Origin: Helicostylum pulchrum
Lineage: Eukaryota > Mucoromycota > Mucoromycetes > Mucorales > Mucoraceae
DNA length: 10,602 nt
NCBI GenBank assembly: GCA_025677825.1
Contig: JAIXMO010000157.1
Coordinates: 1 to 10,602 of the forward strand
Reading direction: 5' to 3'
Part shown: piece by piece, positions 1-8,300 of the stretch
Numbering within the stretch: position 1 is the first letter of the stretch
Layout: every line of letters begins with the position of its first letter
The notes under the pieces: model-generated
What the model saw: only the letters and a program-made list of their open reading frames with translations
Told to the model about the DNA's origin: nothing
Databases searched by the model: none
Position numbers and translations under genes: made by a program

Positions 1-2494
1 TTTCGATTTTCTGTTGAATTTTTCAAAACTCCATTCATTCTTTCAAGCGAAAAGCAAGATGTATTAATGAGCTTCCGAATTGTTCAATGTTGTCATATAA
101 GTGGAGTGTGTAATGAAAGTTTGGTTTAATATAGATTCTGGTCCAAACAAGTGTGAATAACCAGTACAGAAAGATCGTAATATTTCCCGACCTTCGGCAG
201 CTTTCCGCATCGAAATAGACGGCAAAACAATAATACGACAGGCCTGTACAAAGTTTATCCAATTATCGTAATGTCGTCTTTTGAATCCTCCCTGAAGCCT
301 TTCATCTACAACCATATTTTTTAAAACATATTCAGAATAATGTAATGTCCAGACTTCAAACTCGCTTCCTTTCATGTAAGAAAATCCACCTTTGATTTTG
401 TGTACTATGGAGTGATAGCCATTTGGTAATATTACGCTAGATGCTAGGACGGCCATGCTAGATAAATATAGAATGTAAGTTTTTTGTTGTTGCTATTATA
501 ATAATATTATTTACCTCTGGTAGTGCTTTTCTGTAAAAAAATCCGCTTTCTGAATACTTGATCATTATTGATTTTGCTAATCCAAGCCATATACAATGTA
601 AATAGTCTTGCGATGTACTTTTAACAAGATCGAGGTACCGTAAACTTCTTAGAATGCTGAAATCTCATACCATGAGACCTTTCTTGAATTCTCCTTTCAG
701 CCTTATTTTTACATCTATACCATTTATCCGCTTGCAAATCATTCAGAACCTTGTTGTTATTTGACGGATAATGATGTGATTCAAAACCTGAATAATCCAA
801 TCTTTTTGTTTCAGGAAAAATCTTGAAAGACCTATCACAACGAAAGCAAGATCGAGTTGAAGAGAAACCAGTGAAGGCACTCAGCTTACGCTGCATAGGT
901 ATATCAGCAAGAACTTGAATCAGGCAGGCTTTAACAATTTCACCGTCATCGTTATCATATGCTGACGAATTGAATGTAGACATACGGACACCAAAGTATA
1001 AACTACGCAGTTGTTTTGTTACAATTTCTAACACTCTTTGTGTCTGATTACAGTTAGACTCACCGGGCCCTTCCACAAGACAAAGAAGAATGGTATTCTC
1101 TTTCTTAATTCGTTCATCTACGGGCAAGTTGTTTACTTGAATATAATATGCAACACATGAGGCTGAAGTGTTATCGAAAGGTTGGAAGCCGTCTATTAAC
1201 ATCATTTTGTAAGTAAGGAAAAAAAAGGAATCATATTATTATTAATTTTTTTTTTTTTTTACCTGCGTTAAGAGTAAGACAAAGGGTACGGTTGTCATTT
1301 ACAAAAGGTGTATGTCCATCAGTAGAAAGGATATTCCTCCACATTTTTCCTTGAGAGCAATGGTACATCATATCGTCAGGTCCTGTGGCTTCAGAAAAAT
1401 TGCGCCATTCTTCACACTTCTCTTCAAAGCCCTTTCTAAGGAACAATTTCTGTAATGAACTAATCAAACAATGATATACTGTTCTTTTGATTGGAGTTTT
1501 GGATCCATTTTGATATATAGCGGTACGGCATTTTTTTTTGCTTAAAGGATCAATATATGTACAATGGTCTGGAGGATAAGGCGTAGTTAATCCTTCACTG
1601 TTGCTGAACAAATATAACGTGTAGCATTTAGGGCAAGTAGCGTATGTAGTAATTCCATCTGTTAACGAACTGAAACCAGTTTCTTTTTTCATAGTAGGTA
1701 TTGCTCTTGGAAAATTCAAACCAGCAAATAAAACACGAAATATTTCAAGTAACTTGTGTGTAGCAGCGAATGTGAGGTATTCCACTTGAAAAATTAATAG
1801 AAAAAGGCAGATAAACAGGTAAATTGGTTCTTTTAGTTGGACAGAGGTAAAACGTGTGCGTTCTATTGTAAAATATCATTAAATAAAGTGCGAATTATGA
1901 CAATAAAAAAACAATTGTAACTTTACCTTTTTTTATAACGAATGTATCTTCGTAGTTGACAGTATCGCTTAGCATAGATATTACTTGATCCATCCAATTA
2001 TCCTCAGGTACTGCAAAATCTTCATTTATATCTTCAAATACTGATATATTGTCATCATCATTTATGACACTTATTCCTTCCTCATAATCAAAGTTGTCAT
2101 CTTAACAAAGTGTTAGTATATGTGATGCATAAAAAAGAAAAAAAAAACTATACCATATAAATCTCCGTCGTATGAATCGTTTTCGTCTGCATCGGCAACA
2201 TGGGAAAATTCTGCCTCAATAGAAGATATCACAAGTTCAGAAAACAATAAGGTATCGTCTGTAATTGATGTATCTATTTCTAAAGGTCTTGTAAGTAATG
2301 CTTTAATTTTCCAAATACCATAATTCTATGTTACCATCTATTATGTTATTTGGGCCTAAACTAGTGGTAGATGCCACAAGACTATCTTGAAATTTTTTTT
2401 CATCTGCGTGATTTTTTGCGGTACTAGCTGGGACACACGCGCCATTGCATTCAAAACAATAACAATAGGTTTTTCTTTTGCGGCTGTTGGACAT
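1..2494 (-). pseudogene. Tnp2-like (CACTA/EnSpm-type) transposase gene, six exons, frameshifted, 3' end off the window
   Basis: DNA transposase of the Tnp2/CACTA group, which would bind and cut the element ends in the nucleus. Exons read leftwards: 2494-2335, 2279-2154, 2100-1927, 1784-1263, 1192-515 and 457 to beyond 1. All introns are GT-AG (55, 53, 142, 70 and 57 nt), and the first four junctions are all phase 1 and join in frame. The protein starts MSNSRKRK, then a small Cys cluster (CYCFECNGAC), an acidic Asp/Glu-rich stretch (exons 2-3), a CPKC...C...C zinc-binding region (about 1640-1530), LNADGF..F across the 1263/1192 junction (presumed first catalytic Asp), LPVDERIKKEN, GPGES, and FTGFSSTRSCFRC. 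The copy is broken. Conserved blocks switch frame near 659, near the T7 run at 535-541, near 125-135 and near 42-50. After the first break the D..H...LGLAKS block (Tnp2 DPMHN.LG region) appears in another frame. After the last, the usual ERMNGVL block does. I started at the ATG at 2494 because the upstream TTG is not a likely eukaryotic start. Family is solid; frameshift positions are good to a few bases. Confidence 0.85.
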
Positions 2495-2540
2495 AATACA
2501 GAAAAAGTTTGATGAATGAAATAACAATCCAAAGGGACAT

Positions 2541-2618
2541 CCTTATATATCTTTTTTTTTATATGGACATTGCTTTCTTAAAGAACCAATACTATTTTTG
2601 CTTTCTTTATGGACCAAT
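2541..2618 (-). promoter_or_regulatory. Candidate promoter of the Tnp2-like gene
   Basis: On the minus strand a TATATAAGG motif (2549-2541) lies about 47 bp before the ATG at 2494. Two CCAAT pentamers (2586-2590 and 2614-2618, written on the plus strand) lie just upstream. The arrangement suits a fungal pol II promoter, but the region is so AT-rich that a TATA-like match by chance is easy. Confidence 0.3.
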
Positions 2619-2789
2619 AGCTATTATTGTCTGTTGTTATTCGCTCATGCGTCCTCTAAAGGGAATATGCAAGTGATGCATATCGCGATGCTATTCTTTT
2701 TAAATCAAGAAATAAATCTTTGATGCATTTTTTTTAGATCCAAATGTTTTTTTTTTCACAGCAAAAGCAAATAAATAAATAATTTGTAC

Positions 2790-2833
2790 TTTTTTTTTTT
2801 GCTACAAAAAAAAAAAAAAAGGTCCTTTTTTTT
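2790..2833. repeat. Paired homopolymer tract T11-GCTAC-A15-GGTCC-T8
   Basis: A run of 11 T, a five-base spacer, a run of 15 A, another five-base spacer and a run of 8 T. The T11 and A15 arms can pair into a hairpin. The tract is also prone to slippage and assembly error, so its exact lengths should be treated with care. Confidence 0.8.
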
Positions 2834-2873
2834 CACTCGATTACATTTACATTGTAATAATACGCAAAATTAC

Positions 2874-2935
2874 TTATCTTGTCAACCTAAATGTATTACA
2901 TTAGCTCTCTTAGTATATTATCTTGTTGGCTAGTG
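2874..2935 (-). repeat. Possible CACTA terminus with a subterminal direct repeat
   Basis: Read on the minus strand, the segment starting at 2935 begins CACTAGCCAACAAGATAA, and the ACAAGATAA part (2926-2918) recurs at 2882-2874. A CACTA end followed by short subterminal repeats is what this transposon group has. It lies about 440 bp before the transposase start, a reasonable distance. The five-base core is weak evidence and the opposite terminus is outside the window. Confidence 0.22.
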
Positions 2936-3154
2936 CATTTTTACTGCTTTATTTAACGCATGATATCCCAAAATAGGTTTTTTCTTTGCATGTATTATGA
3001 TGTATCATGTACTAATAGGAAATAAAACTATTTTATTGGATATATTTATTTTAACTGTTTATTTTTTGTTTACTGACACGATCAACATTAATTGTAAAAA
3101 ATATTTCAACTACTGGCATGTCGATCGATATCAGATGTTTATCGATAGTTCCTT

Positions 3155-3637
3155 TTAAACGCAGTGCAAATCCATTGACCAGTGGTCAAACACTTGTGTT
3201 GGTGAAGTAGAACGGAAAGGATGAAACCCCGTTTTTGCTACAGAGTACCGACTACATTGGTCACAGTTGGAAATAATACGCTGAATGTCTTTATGAATAT
3301 TAGTCCAATGTAAATTATAGTCATTGTGAATAGTTTGCAAGACATTATTTTGTCCCCAGTGTCCTAGCAAGTGTGCACGGTTAATGATATCGTCACGTTC
3401 TGAAGGAGGAGGTGTAATGTAGTCTTTGTATTGCATTGCACGCATAACTAGTTGAGTACTGTATTTACTGTTTGCTGTCTTTTTCTCAGACGGATCAGTG
3501 TTAGTAGCATCAGGAATGTAACGAACTTGTTTATGAAAGTTATTAATATTTAACTGAGGAGTTAATTTTTGTTGCTTTCGTCTGTATTTTAAAAGCTTAA
3601 CAGGTACACGTGGATGTGACTCGCCTAAATGATGTGA
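3155..3637 (-). pseudogene. Ty3/gypsy pol fragment: integrase HHCC zinc-finger region
   Basis: A frame open from 3637 to a stop at 3155 encodes the segment between RNase H and the integrase core of a Ty3/gypsy polyprotein. The second half carries an HHCC zinc finger: AHLLGH (H-x3-H), then 31 residues, then CDQC, with the family's usual W before DI..I (HWTNIHKDIQRII). It ends in DHWSMDL, the start of the integrase core with its first Asp, and then a stop. Another minus-strand frame continues left of the stop (about 3153 to 3070) with weak core-like spacing (LKGTIDK, LISIDM), suggesting a frameshift. There is no start, and neither protease, RT nor the rest of integrase is present. Its sequence differs clearly from the integrase of the chromovirus on the right, so it is a relic of another family. 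Confidence 0.8.
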
Positions 3638-3976
3638 TCAAGCATATATACAGAGAGAAACGTTTCTATTTATATTTAATATAATATATAATTTTAATTA
3701 CTTGTTATTAAATTTAATTCTTATATTCAATTGTTTTGTTACATTTAAATAATATAATATAATTAATATTCTAAAACAAAGTCGTAAGTTTGAGCTTACT
3801 ACGTGCTTTTTATTTAATTTTGAAAGAAAAAAATTATCGCAAATTGGGGTTTCGTTCCGTTGCGAAATTGAAATAGAAAATGAAAAGAATGATACTATAA
3901 TATTAGATCGTTTCTCAGTGATACTTTTAAAATCACTAAAAGAAATTATAGTAATATCTTATTTTTATATTAATAA
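3638..3976. other. AT-rich non-coding gap between the pol relic and the DDE transposase
   Basis: No coding frame is supported. It must contain the junction between the two elements and the 3' untranslated part of the transposase. A perfect 12-bp palindrome AGAAACGTTTCT lies at 3656-3667. An AGTGAT/ATCACT inverted repeat lies at about 3917-3937. I could not identify a terminal inverted repeat, because the partner end would lie outside the window. Confidence 0.6.
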
Positions 3977-5092
3977 CTAATTTAAAGTATCCCAGTATAA
4001 ATCTATTAGAGTTTTACCATTAAAATCTGTTTCCTTTACCCATGAATTATTATTTTTATTATATCCTTTCCATTTTACATAATAATCTATACTATTATCT
4101 TCATTCTTTCTATGTTTTATTATATAAGATACGTCATAATGTTTATATTCATCTTCCATATTTATATCATTATCTATGTCTATTACTTTATTATTCAAGC
4201 TATCATTATTATCATTAATATTTAACTTTAAAAATATATCACTTTGAAAATCTCTTATTTTTTTAATATTTTCTAATTTATATGAAACAGTACTTGATGT
4301 AACAGTTATTATTTCATCCGGATAATCGAAATCGTCATCAGCCCATTTTTTATGTAATTCAGTAGGCTCTATATTTCCTAACTCTATAAATTTTTTAATA
4401 TTTAATAATAAACATGCTAATTTTAATTGAAGATTATAAGTTTTTAATTTTGTTACTCTAATATTTTTATAGGGATCAAATCTTTTAAATGTTTTAGATA
4501 TATCAGAAAAGTATGTTTCTATTCTAGATCTATAACCTCCTAATTGGTAATTAAATATTTCTTCATCTTTATTTAAATCTATATTTTTTTGTTTTCTAAT
4601 TGGATAAATAAAATTATCTTCGTTAAAATTAAATTCTATATTGTTATATTTACTAATTACTGCATCTAATGTATTTGTATATAAACCATCAAAACATAAA
4701 CAATCACCATATTTTAAAAAATTATTTAATTTAACATTATTCATAAACATTACATCATCGTTATTATTTTTACAGGGTAAACTATCAGAAACATATAAAA
4801 CCATGTTATTATTATCTATTATAATTTGTGTATTCAATCCATTTTTTTTTAATTTCCAACTATATAAATCTTTATTATTAAAATCAATATTTTCATATGT
4901 AATTCTATTATGGTGGCCATCCATTATCAATGTACATTGTTTCAAAAGATCGGGATTTTTTATATAACTTGTCAATAATCTTATATTTAAATTTGAAAAA
5001 TAATTTTTATACATGTCATCTATCCAATTTTCTAAATCCTTTTCATTTTTTATATATAACTTTTCATAAATTCGATAATAAGTTGTATCATT
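3977..5092 (-). CDS. DDE transposase (DDE_4/IS5-Harbinger type) with C-terminal chromodomain, N-terminus missing
   Basis: A frame of 371 codons is open from 5092 to the TAG at 3977; the first Met is at 5014 and residue numbers below count from it. The N-terminal two thirds is an RNase H-fold transposase core. It has LIMDGHH (D32), DLYSWKLKKNG, a turn with VSDS (75-78), CFDGLYTN (D109), a YPIRK block (137-141) and GGYRSRIETYF (E166), which form a complete DDE triad. A low-complexity Asn/Asp linker (about 255-290) leads to a canonical chromodomain (about 292-345), with Y293, W315 and Y318 matching the HP1 methyl-lysine cage. In DDE_4 proteins the first Asp usually follows a substantial N-terminal DNA-binding part; here almost none is left, and the frame breaks exactly where the LTR begins. 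It is therefore a disrupted gene rather than a short one. Codon use is more AT-biased (TTA, ATA, AAT) than in the neighbouring gag. The family call is firm; the subfamily is not. Confidence 0.8.
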   Translation of the reverse strand, partial: NDTTYYRIYEKLYIKNEKDLENWIDDMYKNYFSNLNIRLLTSYIKNPDLLKQCTLIMDGHHNRITYENIDFNNKDLYSWKLKKNGLNTQIIIDNNNMVLYVSDSLPCKNNNDDVMFMNNVKLNNFLKYGDCLCFDGLYTNTLDAVISKYNNIEFNFNEDNFIYPIRKQKNIDLNKDEEIFNYQLGGYRSRIETYFSDISKTFKRFDPYKNIRVTKLKTYNLQLKLACLLLNIKKFIELGNIEPTELHKKWADDDFDYPDEIITVTSSTVSYKLENIKKIRDFQSDIFLKLNINDNNDSLNNKVIDIDNDINMEDEYKHYDVSYIIKHRKNEDNSIDYYVKWKGYNKNNNSWVKETDFNGKTLIDLYWDTLN

Positions 5093-5138
5093 TGTGGTAT
5101 TTTACCATAAATTAACGCAAGAGACTGTACCTTAAATA

Positions 5139-5165
5139 ATTGAGGTTCTCACGTAACACCTCAAT
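5139..5165. repeat. Inverted repeat in the LTR U3 region
   Basis: Perfect 8-bp arms ATTGAGGT (5139-5146) and ACCTCAAT (5158-5165) flank an 11-nt loop. It lies upstream of the TATA box, where an LTR carries its enhancer, so it could be a binding site for a dimeric factor. That role is a guess. Confidence 0.5.
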
Positions 5166-5245
5166 ACCATTGTACTAATTAACATTTTAGCCATTTACTT
5201 GTACCACCTTAAACAACAGTCATGTTACCCTGGTTGTTCTTTGAC

Positions 5246-5254
5246 TATAAAAAG
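5246..5254 (+). promoter_or_regulatory. TATA box of the LTR promoter
   Basis: TATAAAAAG lies about 150 bp upstream of the gag ATG and about 65 bp before the AATAAA signal, as expected for the U3/R border of an LTR. Transcription would start some 20-35 bp downstream. Confidence 0.55.
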
Positions 5255-5264
5255 AATATTAAGA

Positions 5265-5282
5265 GGAGCAACCTTTTGCTCC
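5265..5282 (+). other. Hairpin near the predicted transcript start
   Basis: GGAGCAA (5265-5271), loop CCTT, TTGCTCC (5276-5282): a perfect 7-bp stem with a four-base loop. It begins 10 bp after the TATA box, so it falls at or just before the predicted 5' end of the retroelement RNA. Because R is repeated, it would also occur near the 3' end of the transcript. Confidence 0.55.
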
Positions 5283-5312
5283 CTCTCTTGTTTTTTAAAA
5301 GTAATTTTAATC

Positions 5313-5318
5313 AATAAA
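5313..5318 (+). terminator. Polyadenylation signal AATAAA in the LTR
   Basis: A canonical AATAAA about 60 bp downstream of the TATA box. In the 3' LTR the same hexamer would direct 3' end formation; in this 5' LTR it must be bypassed. In such AT-rich DNA a hexamer alone is modest evidence, but its position fits. Confidence 0.45.
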
Positions 5319-5397
5319 GATCTATAAGAAGTTTCATCTTATTTACTGTTGTCTCTTTTATTATTTTAATTTGATACTATTTATCACATTTTTTAAG

Positions 5398-8300
5398 ATG
5401 AATCCTTCTTCTGTTCTTGATGTTATGCCTTCTGACGCTAGTAACGTTATCGCTTCTGTATCCGATAGCATGACTAACTTAGGATTAAGTAACAATAGTT
5501 CCAATAATGTTGTACATGCCACGGACGTATCTCCTATTGCCATTGAAGATACTGAAATGGTAGACCATATCAGCGTTAAAGAAAGTTTTAACAATGACCA
5601 TACCATGAATTCTGATACGAACGTTGAAGAAAATAAAACTGCCCTAGAAAGGTTAAATGACCAATATGAAAAAATTATGGTTATTATTGCCAATCTGAAT
5701 CAGCAGAAGATTAAATTATTTACCGAGGGTGTACTTGATCGTAATGATGCTAGACTCGTTACTGTCGACAGCCAAATTAAATTAGTAAACGAACATTGTG
5801 AGTTTATTAAGGGTCAAATTGATGCCATGGTCGCTAATATGAACTATAAGCTACCTAACAACGATTTAGCCTATGTTGTTTCAAACAAACCACAAGTTTC
5901 CCTTAAGGATGTACCAATCTTTAACGTGGATCCTTCTGCCAGTGTTTGGGACATCGGTACAAACAATAAAGATGCCAAGGAATTATCCTTAACTATCTTT
6001 CTATTGAAATTTGAACGTTTGTTTGTAGCTAACTCCCTTGATATCAATAAGTCTTGGCACTACTACCTTGAAATCGCGTTTGAAGGATCATCTAAGTATC
6101 ATACTTGGTTTTCTCTCAACTTGAAAAACTCGAGCAGTATTTCCTGGCTTAATGCTAAGAAAGTGTTGCAGCAACGTTTTGATCTTGCCTCTCAAACTAG
6201 TGTTCATACACTGGCTAAGAGATTGATCAGTTTTTCTCTCGAGGAAAACGAATCATTTATTTTGTGTTTGGAACGTTTCCGAATGGTGATTCTTACTGCA
6301 CAAATTAATCATACTGATAACGTTATGTTATTTTATTTATTTTTAAATTGTTTCCCTTCGAAAGTACAAGGAAAAATCAATCAACTTCTTTCTGTTAACT
6401 TTCGTAACTTAAACCCCAATGATTTGGATAATGTAAAGATCCACCATGCTCCTGCTGACTGGGCTCTTTTTGAGCGATTTATCTCTGGTTATGCCGCTGT
6501 TATTGATGAGGTTCTTGCATCTTCAAGATCCCAAAAAACTATCCATAAAAAAAGAAAGGCTAGTAATGAAGATGAGAAGACATCACCAGTTGATCAAGAA
6601 AAGGCTTCCTCCTTTGTTGCTTCTGGCCCCTCTTCTTCTGCTGCCTCCAGACATGCTGATTACCATACTTTGAGGGCTCAAGGTCTTTGCTTCTACTGTA
6701 AGCTTGCAAACTATAAAGAGGATGCAAACCATATTTATACCTGTGAAGCTAAAAAGATTGCCTATTCAAAAAAGGGTTATAAAATGCCTGTTCAACCCGT
6801 AAGTAGTTATACTGAAAACAGTAAAAAAAATAACTATAATATTGGAAATTATAATAATAATAACATTGATCATTCTGTTAACCTCAATTATTTATCAAAT
6901 GATAGAACCATTCCTAATCATTCTGTTTCCACTGGTTGTCATGATGAAAAACTTTCTATAGACTATGATTCTGATGCTGAATCTTCGGATAATGAATACA
7001 ATTCATTTTTTAATAAATATGTTCAAACATACACAAATAGTTCCATCAACAATAATATCAACAATGTTGGTAACAAGAGTGTTTTTGCTGTACGTAACAA
7101 TAATGTGGGAGATAATGACAATCCATGTAATATTAATTGTAGTCCTTTATCCCCTGCAACGCCTATCATTTTAAATAATATTCTCAGTTATGGTATTATA
7201 GATACTGGTGCAAGCGTCAGCTTAATAAGTAAAAAATATGCCCAAAAATATAATATCAAATTTCATTCTGTTCCTGGTAGTCTTATATTGGCTGACGGTA
7301 GTAATATTCCTAGATTACAAACAGTTGATCCTGTATTAGTTGAATACGACAATATAAAAAAGGTAATAGAACACAAGTTCGATATCATAAGCAATGACAA
7401 TATCATCAATTCGGATGACGAAAAAATTTTAATTGGTGTAGACTTGTTACCTAAACTTAAAATTTATTTATCTAATGTCGCTGTGAAACATAAATCACTT
7501 CAAAAAGAAGTTATTGATAGTTCAAAAAATGACGATGCCTATGTTCCTAATGTTACGAATTTCGGAACTGAACAAGAACAATACGCTTTTGAAAATGCTA
7601 TCAAAACTTACATTGATAAAAATAAAAAATTGGATAAAACAACCTTATGTACAATTAAGGATGCGGTATTATATCTACCAACCCCGCCAGGCTTTATTGC
7701 TAATATCCGCCAATACCCTATTCCTTATTCCTTGAAAGAACAAGTAATGGAAATTATTGAAAGTTGGGAAAAGGATAAAATTATTGTTCCTGCAAAGCCA
7801 TCTGGTTGGAATTTACCTATGACGGTTACATTCAAAAAGGATCATATGGATGGTGCTATCTGCAAGGATAAAAAGAACATTCGTCTCCTCCTTGATCCTA
7901 GAAAACTTAATGAAGCTCTTGATGATTCTTCAAAGAACTCTCATAGCTTACCATTAATTAATGATATATTTAATTCTATGACTGGTTGTGTTGTATTTTC
8001 TACAATTGATCTGAAATCAGCATTTAACCAATTTCCTGTAAATGAAGCTGATCAGATAAAAACAACATTTACTGCTCCAAATAATTTGCAATATATGTAT
8101 CGAGGTTCCCCATTTGGAATTTCCGTAATTAGTCAATTGTTTAGCAGGGTAATGCTAACATTATTTAAGGACTTACCTTATGTTACCTGCTTTGTTGATG
8201 ATATTTGTATAGCTAGTAGATCTATGCAGGCTCATTTTTATCATGTGAAAAATGTATTAGAAATACTTACTAAAAATAATTTAAGGATTAATTTCGAGAA

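Larger units (their letters stand above)
2619..3064. other. AT-rich non-coding stretch, probably the subterminal part of the CACTA element and its flank
   Basis: No coding frame is supported on either strand. It holds many homopolymers, including a T11-GCTAC-A15-GGTCC-T8 block (2790-2833). Two copies of TTATCTTGT lie at 2874-2882 and 2918-2926. If the CACTA element is this long, its 5' subterminal region and terminus should be here. Confidence 0.5.
5093..5388 (+). repeat. Probable 5' LTR (about 296 bp)
   Basis: I placed the ends from three signs. The segment begins TGTGGTA and ends TATCACA, an imperfect inverted repeat (6 of 7) with TG...CA termini. The upstream transposase frame is open right up to 5092 and meets a stop within the segment. 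Inside are a TATA box, a hairpin and an AATAAA signal in U3-R-U5 order. The five bases before it, TCATT (5088-5092), would be the target-site duplication. The second LTR is not in the window, so the boundaries are an inference. The short distance to the gag ATG is a reason for caution about the right end. Confidence 0.5.

Noticed and set aside
35..262. A short separate minus-strand gene
   Set aside because: Its useful part is the Tnp2 C-terminal region in a shifted frame; the adjacent frame carries the preceding block, so it is one broken gene.
655..665. Programmed frameshift in the transposase
   Set aside because: Several more frame changes follow, which points to decay, and I see no slippery-site structure typical of programmed shifting.
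657..671. A 14-nt GT...AG mini-intron at the first frame change
   Set aside because: It is far too short to be spliced, and removing 14 nt does not restore the frame in which the downstream block is read.
4641..5115. Plus-strand hydrophobic open frames opposite the DDE transposase
   Set aside because: They are antisense shadows; their Leu/Ile/Phe-rich composition comes from reading AT-rich coding DNA backwards, with no promoter or family match.
5361..5693. Minus-strand frame over the start of gag
   Set aside because: It lies antisense to the strongly supported gag-pol frame and has no recognisable motif.
6446..7735. Short plus-strand frames inside gag-pol
   Set aside because: They are out-of-frame shadows of the continuous polyprotein.
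8191..8202. FVDD in place of YxDD as an inactivating change in RT
   Set aside because: Phe at this position is common in functional Ty3/gypsy RTs; both aspartates are present.
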